A stretch of 64,000 nt of DNA from positions 1 through 64,000 of the forward strand of contig CATLGV010000014.1 in assembly GCA_949948735.1 (NCBI GenBank). The letters are read 5' to 3'. The notes under the pieces were generated by a model. It ran no database searches. It worked only from the letters and a program-made list of their open reading frames with translations, and was not told the DNA's origin. Within the stretch, counting starts at the first letter, position 1, and each line of letters starts with the position of its first letter. The DNA comes from an uncultured Lachnospiraceae bacterium (GTDB lineage Bacteria > Bacillota > Clostridia > Lachnospirales > Lachnospiraceae). Shown here in pieces: positions 1 through 8,205 of the stretch. A program made the position numbers and the translations under genes.

Positions 1-1
1 T

Positions 2-67
2 TATTCCCAGATTAAGAAAATCCACGAAAACAACGAGATTTGTACAGGAAACTTTATTGTCGGATAA
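2..67 (+). CDS. 3' end of an unidentified gene
   Basis: The only open frame that runs into the window edge on this strand gives 21 residues ending IHENNEICTGNFIVG and then TAA. It is followed within 20 nt by a textbook terminator, which supports it as a real gene end. Too little remains to assign a function. Confidence 0.55.
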   Translation, partial: YSQIKKIHENNEICTGNFIVG

Positions 68-85
68 CAGCCTTTTACGACGAAA

Positions 86-126
86 AACCTGATATAAGCT
101 TCATGCTTATATCAGGTTCTTTTTAT
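86..126 (+). terminator. Intrinsic terminator
   Basis: A perfect 14-bp stem (86-99 with 105-118) with a 5-nt loop is followed by CTTTTTAT. It lies 18 nt after the stop of the partial gene at the window start. Confidence 0.85.
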
Positions 127-158
127 CCTTATTCGATTACTGTTTTATCGGGCGCGCT

Positions 159-204
159 TACCCTCAATTGACAAAGGCACACATGCCTTTGTCAATTGAG
201 GGTA
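159..204. repeat. Long perfect inverted repeat without U-tract
   Basis: Positions 159-179 pair perfectly with 184-204, a 21-bp stem around a 4-nt loop. It lies between the end of the partial + gene and the 3' end of the - strand gene ending at 210. Neither side carries a T run, so it may stabilise mRNA ends or act as a weak terminator. Each arm contains TTGACA, but no -10 box follows at 17 bp. Confidence 0.7.
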
Positions 205-209
205 CCCCT

Positions 210-419
210 TCAGTATTCCTTTTCCACTTCAGCCAGCGCATAACGCTCCATGAACGCCTGCAGATCCGCTTTATCGCGGATAAACATAATCTCCTCGAAT
301 TTCCCGGTGCGGAGATCCTTGAAGCCCGCGACCTGCTCCCCGTTACAGATGCTGCACTTTATGACGGGCTTTTGATTTTCCCTGTCATACGACAATACGG
401 CCTGCTTTTTCCGAAACAC
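210..419 (-). CDS. Small conserved protein, 69 aa, unknown function
   Basis: Starts at GTG (417-419), chosen because AGGAGG lies 6 nt upstream; the in-frame extension further upstream has no ribosome binding site and overlaps the promoter. The product begins MFRKKQAVLSYDRENQKPVI and contains a CSIC pair and the phrase GEQVAGFKDLRTGKFEEIM. I associate this protein with Lachnospiraceae, where it is sometimes labelled aspartate dehydrogenase; nothing visible supports that enzyme activity and it is far too short. It has its own promoter at 543-571, so it is probably monocistronic. Function unknown. Confidence 0.75.
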   Translation of the reverse strand: MFRKKQAVLSYDRENQKPVIKCSICNGEQVAGFKDLRTGKFEEIMFIRDKADLQAFMERYALAEVEKEY

Positions 420-542
420 GGCGCACCTCCTGTTCCTCTCGTTGGATACCAGCCGCCGCGTGTTCCTCCGGGATATTCTGATGGTTGAACCGAGACACCG
501 GCGATACGTTACCGCACTCCTCCCGGAACTGGTATCACTAAT

Positions 543-571
543 ACTATAATCCAATTTTAAAAAGGTGTAAA
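543..571 (-). promoter_or_regulatory. Sigma-A promoter for the 69-aa protein gene
   Basis: On the - strand TTTACA (566-571) and TATAGT (543-548) are separated by exactly 17 bp. The -35 box lies inside the 3' arm of the terminator of the upstream Nudix gene. Confidence 0.7.
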
Positions 572-599
572 GCCTTAATCATTCAGCAGACTTTACACC
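557..599 (-). terminator. Terminator of the Nudix/tcdA operon
   Basis: On the - strand GGTGTAAAG (591-599) pairs with CTTTACACC (564-572) and is followed by TTTTTAAAATT. It lies 9 nt after the Nudix stop codon. The 3' arm also supplies the -35 box of the next gene. Confidence 0.8.
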
Positions 600-607
600 C
601 TTATCCA

Positions 608-1168
608 TCACTCCCTGCTCCAGAGATAACAGTACGCCTGCGTCCTTGCCGCGAACCGCTGCGTCCCCAGCAGCCTGCGTATTTCCTCCTTCGTGTACCA
701 GCCGGGCTCGATTTCCTCCACCGTAGACGTGCTTGGCCTGAACGCTCCCCGTGCCTTCCCGACAACGCATACGTTGACCTCGTTGCTAAAGCCCACTGCG
801 CTGTAGCTGGGCCCGATAAAGTCATTGATCTCATACAGCTCCAGCCCCGTTTCCTCCCACAGCTCGCGCCTTGCGCTCTCCTCGGGCTCCTCACCGGGGT
901 CTATCAGCCCCGCCGGAAAATTGTACACCCAGTCGCCGACCGCCATGCGGAATTCCTTATTTACCAGGATTTTCTCGTTATTCTCATCCGTTGCAATAAT
1001 CACGACCGAATCCGGCTGATCTCTGTGAAGGGACTCCAGCGTTTCCATATTTTGATTCCGGCTGATAATCTCATAGATCTTTTCCTTCTTATCCGCCGTC
1101 TCATATGTAATATCATAACGTGTGATAAATTTGCCTGCTTCCTTTTTCCGAATCCCGATAAACTTCAT
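608..1168 (-). CDS. Nudix hydrolase, ADP-ribose pyrophosphatase-like
   Basis: A 186-residue cytosolic enzyme expected to cleave a nucleoside diphosphate linked to another group. The Nudix box is complete: G-x5-E-x7-RELWEETGL, in the stretch starting GLIDPGEEPEESARRELWEE. The N-terminal part before the box is a beta-rich domain like that of ADP-sugar hydrolases. The exact substrate cannot be read from the sequence. Its ATG directly follows the stop codon of tcdA, so the two are co-transcribed and probably translationally coupled. It is the last gene before the terminator at 557-599. Confidence 0.85.
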   Translation of the reverse strand: MKFIGIRKKEAGKFITRYDITYETADKKEKIYEIISRNQNMETLESLHRDQPDSVVIIATDENNEKILVNKEFRMAVGDWVYNFPAGLIDPGEEPEESARRELWEETGLELYEINDFIGPSYSAVGFSNEVNVCVVGKARGAFRPSTSTVEEIEPGWYTKEEIRRLLGTQRFAARTQAYCYLWSRE

Positions 1169-1939
1169 CTAATCCTCCATCTTCCCTATGATATCCTTGA
1201 CCACTTCGCCGGCAAGAATCAGCCCCGCCACGCTTGGCACAAAGGCGATACTGCCCGGCGTCTGCCGCCTTCCCGCTGCCGCGTCTGCCGAAGCCTGCTG
1301 ATTTTCCGACTGCAGCGCTTCCACGGCAGACATTCCCTGCCCCCGCGGCACAATCGGCGGCTCCTCGGAATAGACCACCTTGAGCCTCCCGATACCCCGC
1401 TTTTTCAGCTCCCTGCGCATCACCTTTGCCAGCGGGCATACCCGGGTGTCATAGATATCGGCCACGCGAAAGGCCGACGCGTCCAGCTTGTTTCCCGCGC
1501 CCATAGAGCTGATAACCGGCGTTCCTGCCCTGTCCGCCTGCAAAATCAGCTCCAGCTTTCCGGTCACCGTATCAATCGCATCCACGATATAGTCATAGCT
1601 GCCAAAGTCAAACTGCCCCGCCGTATCCGGCATATAAAAGACCCTGTGCACATTGACGCAGGCCTCCGGGTTAATCGAAAGGACGCGCTCCCTCGCCACA
1701 TCCGCTTTATACCGCCCGATGGTCTCCCGCGTCGCAATAATCTGACGATTTATGTTCGTTTCGCACACCCTGTCGTTATCGATCAGATCCAGCGCTCCCA
1801 CGCCGCTTCTTGCCAGCGCCTCCACGGCATAGCCGCCCACGCCGCCGATGCCGAACACCGCGACGCGCGCGGCTGCAAGACGCGCCAGTCCTTCCGCCCC
1901 GATTAATAATTCTGTTCTTGAAAACGGATGCTCCTTCAT
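1169..1939 (-). CDS. tcdA: tRNA threonylcarbamoyladenosine dehydratase
   Basis: A 256-residue E1-like ATP-dependent enzyme that cyclises t6A at position 37 of ANN-decoding tRNAs to ct6A (family knowledge). Visible signs are the ATP-binding loop VFGIGGVGGYAVEALARSG near residues 28-46, the LIDNDRVCETNINRQ motif, the VDAIDTV segment and the late CxL (RVCPLAKVMR). Length matches TcdA/CsdL. There is a low-complexity stretch around residues 208-228 (SENQQASADAAAGRR) in a loop before the C-terminal helix. It sits between an SDR gene and the Nudix gene on the same strand. Confidence 0.9.
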   Translation of the reverse strand: MKEHPFSRTELLIGAEGLARLAAARVAVFGIGGVGGYAVEALARSGVGALDLIDNDRVCETNINRQIIATRETIGRYKADVARERVLSINPEACVNVHRVFYMPDTAGQFDFGSYDYIVDAIDTVTGKLELILQADRAGTPVISSMGAGNKLDASAFRVADIYDTRVCPLAKVMRRELKKRGIGRLKVVYSEEPPIVPRGQGMSAVEALQSENQQASADAAAGRRQTPGSIAFVPSVAGLILAGEVVKDIIGKMED

Positions 1940-1950
1940 TCCTGTCTTCC

Positions 1951-2751
1951 TTACGGCCGCTGTCCCATGCCGCCCTCTAGTGTAATCGTCTCTCCGGTCA
2001 TATATTTGAAATCCGGGGATGCCAGCTGTACACAGACGCGGCCGATTTCCAGCTCCGCATCGCCGTAATGTCCTGCAGGCGGCATCTTTACGTTGGCCTT
2101 AAACGCATCCGGATACGCCTTCTCAAAATTCTCAAGCTGCGCCGTCCATGCCAGCGGACAGATAATGTTGACATTGACGCCGTCCTTTGCCCACTCCGTC
2201 GCCGCAACGCGCGTCAGGCCGCGGACGCCCTCTTTGGCAGCCGCATAAGCGCACTGTCCGAAATTGCCAAATAGCCCTGCGCCGGAGGCAAAATTGATAA
2301 CCGTCCCCTTCGTCTCAACCAGATGCGGATAGCAGGCCTTCATATAGTAAAAGGTCGCATAAAGACCGGAATACAGCGCCAAATCAAACTGCTCCGTCGT
2401 GTGGTCGACAAGCGTCACGCCCGAAGCTGAGGCCTGCGCGTTGTTAATCAGCACATCAATCCGCCCGAACTTCTCCATTGTCTGGCGCACAACCTCCTCT
2501 ACCACCGCCTGGTTATCGGCCTTTGCATTCACATCCGCCGCAACCGTCAGCACTTCAATGCCATAGAGCCGCTCCAGCTCCTCCTTCGCATCCGCAAGCT
2601 TCTGAACATTCCGTCCGGTAATCACGATATTCGCGCCTTCCTTCGCATAAGCCGTCGCTATGCCGTAGCCGATGGAGCCGCAGCGCCCGTCGCTTAAAAC
2701 GGCACGCCCCGCGCCTGTGATGATTGCTGTCTTTCCTGTCAAAAATCCCAT
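1951..2751 (-). CDS. Short-chain dehydrogenase/reductase
   Basis: 266 residues with a classical SDR Rossmann fold. The cofactor loop is TGAGRAVLSDGRCGSIGYGI, carrying an insertion between the first and last glycines. Catalytic residues are Ser in NFASGAG and the Tyr/Lys pair in YAAAK. The usual NNAG motif reads NNAQ. The C-terminus TGETITLEGGMGQRP is typical. Substrate unknown. AGGAGG lies upstream of the ATG. It is the first gene of the run SDR-tcdA-Nudix, with only 11 nt to tcdA. Confidence 0.85.
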   Translation of the reverse strand: MGFLTGKTAIITGAGRAVLSDGRCGSIGYGIATAYAKEGANIVITGRNVQKLADAKEELERLYGIEVLTVAADVNAKADNQAVVEEVVRQTMEKFGRIDVLINNAQASASGVTLVDHTTEQFDLALYSGLYATFYYMKACYPHLVETKGTVINFASGAGLFGNFGQCAYAAAKEGVRGLTRVAATEWAKDGVNVNIICPLAWTAQLENFEKAYPDAFKANVKMPPAGHYGDAELEIGRVCVQLASPDFKYMTGETITLEGGMGQRP

Positions 2752-2900
2752 AAAATATACCTCCTGAATAAAAATAGAGCTCCCTGATTATTATTTCGTT
2801 CTTCCTATTAAATATAGCCCCTTTGAAAAAAACTGTCAATCTCCGCCGGATTTTTCGCCCGCATGCATAGCTCCTCTTTTTCTGCAAAAGCTAATATCTG

Positions 2901-2947
2901 ATACCGTTTATTTTCCGGCAGGCCGTTTGGCCGAAGGTAAACGGTAT
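2901..2947. repeat. Inverted repeat in the SDR / DUF3892 intergenic region
   Basis: ATACCGTTTA (2901-2910) and TAAACGGTAT (2938-2947) form a perfect 10-bp inverted repeat with a second short hairpin (GGCC-GTTT-GGCC) inside. It lies between two divergent genes (SDR on -, DUF3892 on +), 24 nt before the + start codon, so it may be an operator or a leader structure. Confidence 0.5.
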
Positions 2948-2971
2948 GATACACAGATAACGGAGGCTATT

Positions 2972-3274
2972 ATGAATAACGAAAACAAACTGGATACTGC
3001 GCTTGCAAAAAATATGCTTGATTCCATCCCGCAGGCCAAGCCGGGCGCAAAGGATATCGTCGGTCTGGTAAAAACTGACGGGCGCGTCAACGGCTACCAG
3101 CTTTCCGACGGCGCCATCGTGTCCAAGGAGGAGGGCGTTGCCCTTGCCAGGGAGGGACAAATCAACGGCGTCGGCATCGCGCACCGGGACGGGAAGGAAT
3201 ACCTGAAATCTATTCCGGACGGAAACGAGAACAACAATCTCTCCAACCTTCCCTCCATAAGCGGTATGCGCTGA
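2972..3274 (+). CDS. DUF3892 domain protein, 100 aa
   Basis: ATG at 2972 is preceded by CGGAGG; the longer frame from 2927 lacks a ribosome binding site and crosses the inverted repeat. The product is hydrophilic and contains VGLVKTDGRVNGYQLSDG, GVGIAHRDGKEYLKSIPDG and NNLSNLPSI, which I recognise as the DUF3892 pattern found in clostridial genomes. Function unknown. It is monocistronic, ending in the terminator at 3275-3304. Confidence 0.8.
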   Translation: MNNENKLDTALAKNMLDSIPQAKPGAKDIVGLVKTDGRVNGYQLSDGAIVSKEEGVALAREGQINGVGIAHRDGKEYLKSIPDGNENNNLSNLPSISGMR

Positions 3275-3304
3275 AAAAACCGGGTGCCAGCGCACCCGGT
3301 TTTT
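3275..3304. terminator. Bidirectional terminator
   Basis: A 9-bp GC stem (3279-3287 with 3292-3300) with a CAGC loop is flanked by A6 on the left and T5 on the right. It serves both DUF3892 (+) and the HD protein (-), whose stop codon overlaps the T run. An almost identical element occurs at 47192-47219. Confidence 0.85.
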
Positions 3305-5138
3305 ACTGCTCCGAAGCCAGGTAAATATCGCAGTATATTTCCCGTCTTCTCACTTGAAGCACATGCTCAATCTGTTCTTTTACCGTATCCACATGCAGCA
3401 AATCGCAGATATAACCGCTGTAACGGCTGTCCCTCATGCCGTCAAATTCCTCCATCAGCTGCTCCAGCGTCTTGCCCTGTCCGTACGGCCGGCCGATATT
3501 GTCGGTAGCCGCGTCAATACTGTCCGCAATGCTGATGATATTTACAAACGGCTTATTGTTCGTATGCTTTGTCTTCGGATACCCGCCCTGCTCGTTATAC
3601 CAGAGATGGTGCAGCAGCGCGCAGTCATGGACGCACGCCACCTCGCGGCTCATCCTTCCCTGATAAATCTTGGAGAAATTGGCCGGGTGATCCTTGATCA
3701 CCTCAAACTCGTCGTCCGTCAGGTTGCGCGAGGAATTGGATACATAATCCAGACAGAAATATTTGCCGATATCATGGAACAGCGTGCACTTCTCCATCAG
3801 CTCCATCACCTCGTCATAATGGCTGCGGCACTCCTCCCAGCTATGCCCGCCGACGCCGTCCAGATACTCCGGGTCATGCGTTACAATATAATCCAGCAGG
3901 ATGCGGCAGATCTCCCGCACTACCATCGTGTGCACGTACAGCGCCTTATTCGCGTACACGGTCGCACTCAGCACCGTGTTCTTGAACGAGTCAAAATCCA
4001 TGATTCCGGACGCGGAATTTACCAGCATCAATACACAGTAATTCGTCTGATAGCTGCCCAGATACTGCACCATATCCCTGGCCTGCGCCATGACATGCTC
4101 CACAATCTCCGTGCATTTTGCCAGCACATAGCTGTCCTCATATCGGCTGCATTTGCACAGATAGTCCAGACGATAGGCATTTGCCGTAAAAAGCGCCGAG
4201 CACCGCTCCATGGCACTGTACTGCTCCTGCGGCTTTGAAATCTCCAGAAACTGCTCCAGCAGCTCCTCCATCGTCAGCCTGCCCAGATGATAATCCGCCT
4301 GCGCGCAGTAGAGCCTTGCGACAACCCTGTCCTGAATGGCGCTTTGTCCCTCCTCCGTTTCCAGCGCCGCCCGCAGCGCCTGCGACAGCTCCTCAATATA
4401 CGGCGCTTCCTTTTCGATATCGATTATCGGTTCGCCGTCCGGCACGACGCCCGTTTTTTTTGCATACTCCGCCCTGCGGCATGCCTCCAGCGTAAAGCCC
4501 AGCACGTTCTGCCGGCATCGTATGTACTGCGCCGCCATAAACGCTTTGCCGTTTTCCCATTCAAGATGCTCGAACCGCTTCTTGATCTCCTTGTAGCGCC
4601 TCAGCCCAAAGGTCATATCCTTGCGGTTGACCACGCTCAGCAGCCAGCAGTTGACCAGAGATTTTCTGGTCTGCTCGCCATAACGCTCAAAGTCATCCAG
4701 ATACTTCTCCGCCGTCAGCGGATATACGCTGCCCGCATAGTCGTCCAGATGCTCCTTGATCATAATATCAAAAACGGCGCAGTACTCCAGCAGGACCACC
4801 GTCCGCTCCACATCGCCTGTCCGCTGATAATACTGCAGCAGCAGCTTTGAAATGCAAAACGCAATCGCTGTGTCCTGGTATTGTCCGCCGCCCAGGAGCA
4901 TATTCAGAAAATCCTTCAGCATGCGCTCCGCATCGGTGTCCAGAAGCGCCGGATCCTTCTCATATTTTAGAATATATTCCCGGATAATCGCATTGCTCTG
5001 CGTCTGAATCTGCTTCTTTTCCTTCGAAATATTCATCAGCTTTTGAATAATCTCTTCTTTTGTCTCCCCACTGTGAAAGGCAACTCTGTCAATCTCGTTA
5101 TAGCGCGCCAAAAGCGATGTATAATCCCTGTAATCCAC
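3303..5138 (-). CDS. HD-GYP-like domain protein with helical N-terminal region
   Basis: 611 residues, no membrane segment. The first ~420 residues are helical and look TPR-like. The C-terminal part has an HD phosphohydrolase core: TLFHDIGKYF (metal-binding HD), KDHPANF, and HHLWYNEQGGYP, close to but not identical with HHExxDGxGYP of c-di-GMP-degrading HD-GYP domains (one extra residue, no Glu after HH). It could hydrolyse a cyclic dinucleotide or another nucleotide. Two GGDEF proteins elsewhere in the window make a c-di-GMP link plausible, but the altered signature makes this uncertain. Transcribed alone from a promoter near 5198-5227. Confidence 0.75.
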   Translation of the reverse strand: MDYRDYTSLLARYNEIDRVAFHSGETKEEIIQKLMNISKEKKQIQTQSNAIIREYILKYEKDPALLDTDAERMLKDFLNMLLGGGQYQDTAIAFCISKLLLQYYQRTGDVERTVVLLEYCAVFDIMIKEHLDDYAGSVYPLTAEKYLDDFERYGEQTRKSLVNCWLLSVVNRKDMTFGLRRYKEIKKRFEHLEWENGKAFMAAQYIRCRQNVLGFTLEACRRAEYAKKTGVVPDGEPIIDIEKEAPYIEELSQALRAALETEEGQSAIQDRVVARLYCAQADYHLGRLTMEELLEQFLEISKPQEQYSAMERCSALFTANAYRLDYLCKCSRYEDSYVLAKCTEIVEHVMAQARDMVQYLGSYQTNYCVLMLVNSASGIMDFDSFKNTVLSATVYANKALYVHTMVVREICRILLDYIVTHDPEYLDGVGGHSWEECRSHYDEVMELMEKCTLFHDIGKYFCLDYVSNSSRNLTDDEFEVIKDHPANFSKIYQGRMSREVACVHDCALLHHLWYNEQGGYPKTKHTNNKPFVNIISIADSIDAATDNIGRPYGQGKTLEQLMEEFDGMRDSRYSGYICDLLHVDTVKEQIEHVLQVRRREIYCDIYLASEQ

Positions 5139-5197
5139 CCTGCCTCACCCCGCTCATTGTTCGTAAGTCCGACGGACCGCCCGTTCGGAACACTTTC

Positions 5198-5227
5198 ATT
5201 ATACCTTATTAAAGTTTAAAAAATCAA
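5198..5227 (-). promoter_or_regulatory. Promoter for the HD protein gene
   Basis: On the - strand TTGATT (5222-5227) and TATAAT (5198-5203) are 18 bp apart. A short palindrome GTCCGACGGAC lies in the leader at 5167-5177. Confidence 0.55.
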
Positions 5228-5250
5228 GCTCTGCAAATCATTGCAACGGC

Positions 5251-5279
5251 TTGCAAACAAAGATTCTTTATTGTAGAAT
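5251..5279 (+). promoter_or_regulatory. Promoter for the DUF3592-like gene
   Basis: TTGCAA (5251-5256) and TAGAAT (5274-5279) are separated by 17 bp, 35 nt before the start codon. Confidence 0.6.
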
Positions 5280-5313
5280 AATATCGTATAAAATTTTTTA
5301 GGAGGTCTTTACT

Positions 5314-5787
5314 ATGGACAGCACTTTTTACATTTTCAGCGGGATAATGTATCTCGTCATTGCCGTTATCATTGCACTGGTGGGGTTCTTATTCTTCCGC
5401 CGCTTTAAAAAGCTCAACGACGTTTTAAACGGCGCGCTGGATATGAGCGCAAGCACAAACGGCACCATCAGCAGTCTTGCGGAGGTACGCCGGAGAAACC
5501 GCAGCTTCCGCTGGACAAACGAATATCCGGTCATTACATACACGGTAGACGGCAAGCCTTATACCGTAAATCTGGATTACGCGGAAAAGAGAAAGGGTCA
5601 TTACAGTCTCGGCGGCGATTACCGTGTCTGCTATAACCCTTCGGATCCTTCCTGCTGCATCGTGGATGAGTTCCGCAAGCCGCTGACCAGAACCCGTACC
5701 CAGAACATTGTGATCGCTGTTATTCTGTTTCTCTTCGCCCTTAATCTTCTTTGGGGGTCCATCGCCGTCATCATCGCCGCATTCTAA
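5314..5787 (+). CDS. DUF3592-like membrane protein, 157 aa
   Basis: Two membrane segments (about residues 7-28 and 131-153) flank a soluble beta-rich domain with the phrase YPVITYTVDGKPYTVNLDYA and the later YRVCYNPSDPSCCIVD. This arrangement matches DUF3592-type proteins, whose function is unknown. TTAGGAGG precedes the ATG. The gene is convergent with the chemoreceptor gene and appears monocistronic. Confidence 0.7.
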   Translation: MDSTFYIFSGIMYLVIAVIIALVGFLFFRRFKKLNDVLNGALDMSASTNGTISSLAEVRRRNRSFRWTNEYPVITYTVDGKPYTVNLDYAEKRKGHYSLGGDYRVCYNPSDPSCCIVDEFRKPLTRTRTQNIVIAVILFLFALNLLWGSIAVIIAAF

Positions 5788-5792
5788 GGAAG

Positions 5793-5822
5793 CGCTTTCA
5801 TCAGCGTTTCCCAAAGAAAGCG
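5793..5822. terminator. Possible weak terminator between convergent genes
   Basis: CGCTTTC (5793-5799) pairs with GAAAGCG (5816-5822) between the ends of the DUF3592-like gene (+) and the chemoreceptor gene (-). There is no clear T run, so termination is uncertain. Confidence 0.3.
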
Positions 5823-5842
5823 TTGATTCTATCAGCACTTCC

Positions 5843-7525
5843 TCAGCTTCTGCGAAGCTTGAAATGCTGTACGGAAATCTTAAGCTCCTCCGCCTGCATA
5901 TACAATTGCCCTGCGGAGGACGCTGATTTTTCCGCCATCGCCGCATTCGTCTGCACCACTTCCGAGATCTGCCGCATTCCCTGTGTAAGCTGATGGAGCG
6001 CCTGCACCTGCTGCTGCGCCGATTCCGCAATCTGTTCAACCAGCTGCGTCGACTGATGCGCACCCGACACGCCCTCCGCCAAAGCCTGCGTCGTATCCGC
6101 AGACAGCGTTGTCCCCTGACGGACCAATGCTATTGAATTTTCAATCAGCTCGGTAATATCCTGCGCCGCCGCGGAGCTTTTTGTAGCAAGGCTTCTCACC
6201 TCCTCAGCCACCACCGCAAAGCCCTTTCCGGCTTCACCGGCTCTGGCCGCCTCAACCGCCGCATTCAGCGCCAGAATATTGGTCTGGAAGGAAATATCCT
6301 CAATCGTTTTAATAATGCCGCCGATTTGAACAGACGCCCGGGAAATATCATTCATGGCGCTTGTCATCTCTTCCATCTTTTGGCTGCATGCCTCGAGCTG
6401 CATCGTCGCGTCCGAAGTGCACTGGCGCGCATCCTCCGCATCCGCGGAAGACTTGTCAACCTGCGTTGACAGCTCCTGGATGCTGGTAGAGAGCTGCTCT
6501 ACCGCCGCCGCCTGCTTTACGGCCCCGCCTGAAAGCACCTGCGCATCCGACGACATTTTCTCCGACTCCTGTGAGATCTGTCTCGCCGTCATGTTGATTC
6601 CGGCAAGCGCGTCGTTGAGCGAATCCAAAATCTGACGCATTGCATTCTGGATAGGAAGAAATTCCCCTCTGTAGCTGCCTTCAATCGCCAGGTCCATTTT
6701 CCCCTGTGCCATCTGGGACAATTTCGAATCGATATCGCTGATATATTTTTTCAGCTCGCGCTTTGTCTCATGGATGGACGCCACCAGCATGCCGATCTCC
6801 GAGGTATCCGGCTCCAGCGCAAACGCCGCGGAAAGATTCCCCTGCGAAATCTCTCCCATCTGATCCCGCACCGAGATCATCGGACGAAGCACCTTCCGGC
6901 GAATCATAATCATGCTCGAAAGCTGCATGACCGCCACAACCGCCAGCGCCACAAACATATTGGTCCGGATATGCCCGGTCTCTACGGACAACGCATTGAC
7001 CGTATCCAGCGTACGGCTGTCGAGATCTGAGAGAAATTGCTCTTTTAAGGCGTTTATCTTGGCAATGGACGCGCTGTAATCCTTTCCGTACACATAATCA
7101 ATCGCCTCCTCCAGCCTTCCGCTCTGCACATTCTTCATGGCCTCCTCCTCAAGAGGAACCAGCGTATTGGAAAGCGCCGACATCTCGTCGATCATTTTCT
7201 GCTCCTGCGCGGTAATGCCGATCTCCTGCAGCGCCGCGACCCCGATATCGCGGTTCTTGAGGTTATTGATTTCATTCCAGTAGTTGTCATAGTGCTCCTG
7301 CAGTCCGGTCGCCGCAAAAGCGCGCACCTCATTGGTCAGATACGCCGAACCGTTCATAAAACGGTTGGCATTGTAGGTCAGCTCAAACCGGTCTCTGCTG
7401 GCCTGATCCAGTTCCCGGTTCACCTGACTGTATTTCGACAGAGACAGCATCAAAAATATCAAAGAAAGAATGGAGACTCCGTTTAAAATAAGCGATAATA
7501 CGGACTGACTAATGGCCTTCTTCAC
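5843..7525 (-). CDS. Methyl-accepting chemotaxis protein
   Basis: 560 residues from a GTG start at 7523-7525, chosen because AAGGAG lies 7 nt upstream; the longer frame includes promoter sequence. There is a membrane segment near residues 10-30, a helical extracytoplasmic sensor (roughly 30-180), a second membrane segment near 185-205, a HAMP region, and a cytoplasmic signalling domain with the highly conserved hairpin [19 protein letters not shown]. It passes ligand information to CheA/CheW at the pole. The sensor is all-helical, like four-helix-bundle receptors, so ligand cannot be guessed. No che genes are adjacent. Confidence 0.93.
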   Translation of the reverse strand: MKKAISQSVLSLILNGVSILSLIFLMLSLSKYSQVNRELDQASRDRFELTYNANRFMNGSAYLTNEVRAFAATGLQEHYDNYWNEINNLKNRDIGVAALQEIGITAQEQKMIDEMSALSNTLVPLEEEAMKNVQSGRLEEAIDYVYGKDYSASIAKINALKEQFLSDLDSRTLDTVNALSVETGHIRTNMFVALAVVAVMQLSSMIMIRRKVLRPMISVRDQMGEISQGNLSAAFALEPDTSEIGMLVASIHETKRELKKYISDIDSKLSQMAQGKMDLAIEGSYRGEFLPIQNAMRQILDSLNDALAGINMTARQISQESEKMSSDAQVLSGGAVKQAAAVEQLSTSIQELSTQVDKSSADAEDARQCTSDATMQLEACSQKMEEMTSAMNDISRASVQIGGIIKTIEDISFQTNILALNAAVEAARAGEAGKGFAVVAEEVRSLATKSSAAAQDITELIENSIALVRQGTTLSADTTQALAEGVSGAHQSTQLVEQIAESAQQQVQALHQLTQGMRQISEVVQTNAAMAEKSASSAGQLYMQAEELKISVQHFKLRRS

Positions 7526-7586
7526 TGAACCGCTCCTTTCTGCGCTTAACAGCATCCGTGAAATTCTTTTGCAGTAACTTAAGTTC

Positions 7587-7615
7587 AGTGTACCTAAAAT
7601 TGACAGAACTTTCAA
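7587..7615 (-). promoter_or_regulatory. Promoter for the chemoreceptor gene
   Basis: On the - strand TTGAAA (7610-7615) and TACACT (7587-7592) are 17 bp apart, 61 nt before the GTG start. No sigma-D type box is visible here. Confidence 0.5.
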
Positions 7616-7649
7616 CTCAGAAAAATATTTTTTCTGAAAAAATATTTTG

Positions 7650-7680
7650 TGTAACCTATTGCCCTTTTCCGTTGTATTAT
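7650..7680 (+). promoter_or_regulatory. Candidate ECF-type promoter before the sigma gene
   Basis: TGTAACC (7650-7656) followed 13 bp later by CGTTGTATTAT (7670-7680) resembles the AAC/CGT pattern of ECF sigma promoters. It precedes the ECF sigma gene, which would fit autoregulation. The spacing is slightly shorter than usual. Confidence 0.45.
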
Positions 7681-7722
7681 TAGTGAAGGGCCTTTCAACA
7701 CTACGATAAAGAAGGAATGCTT

Positions 7723-8205
7723 ATGAGACAGTCGGTACAGGAGCTGGTCGCACTATACCAGAACAACCTGTTTGCAGCGGCGTTTCACATCTGCAGGGAT
7801 GCGCAGGACGCCGAGGACGTTGTGCAGGACACGTTTGTCCAATATTACACCGCCAAAAAGGAATTTGACAATGAACAGCATATCCGCGCATGGCTGATTC
7901 GGGTGGCAATCAACAAAGCCAAAAATGCCAGCCGCAGCTTTTGGCGCCGCAACAGGATTCCCCTGGAGGAGTATATGGAAACGCTGGTCTTTGAAACGCA
8001 GGAGTCCGCAGACCTGTTTGAGGTCGTGATGAAGCTGCCGGAAAAATACCGCATTGTTATCCATTTGTTTTATTATGAGGATTACGCCGTAAGCGAGATT
8101 GCAAATATTCTGCACCTGAGCGAAAGCAACGTCAAGGTCAGACTGTCCCGCGGACGCAGACTGCTCAGAAGCGCATTAAAGGAGGAATGGGATGATGACG
8201 AATAA
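7723..8205 (+). CDS. ECF-family RNA polymerase sigma factor
   Basis: 160 residues. The second of two in-frame ATGs (7723) is chosen because AAGGA lies 6 nt upstream; the first (7717) is too close to it. Region 2 is visible in CRDAQDAEDVVQDTFVQYY and region 4 in LPEKYRIVIHLFYYEDYAV followed by the helix-turn-helix SEIANILHLSESNVKVRLSR. It is expected to redirect RNA polymerase to a small regulon on an envelope or extracellular signal. The gene overlaps the next one by 14 nt, the usual layout for a sigma/anti-sigma pair. Confidence 0.92.
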   Translation: MRQSVQELVALYQNNLFAAAFHICRDAQDAEDVVQDTFVQYYTAKKEFDNEQHIRAWLIRVAINKAKNASRSFWRRNRIPLEEYMETLVFETQESADLFEVVMKLPEKYRIVIHLFYYEDYAVSEIANILHLSESNVKVRLSRGRRLLRSALKEEWDDDE

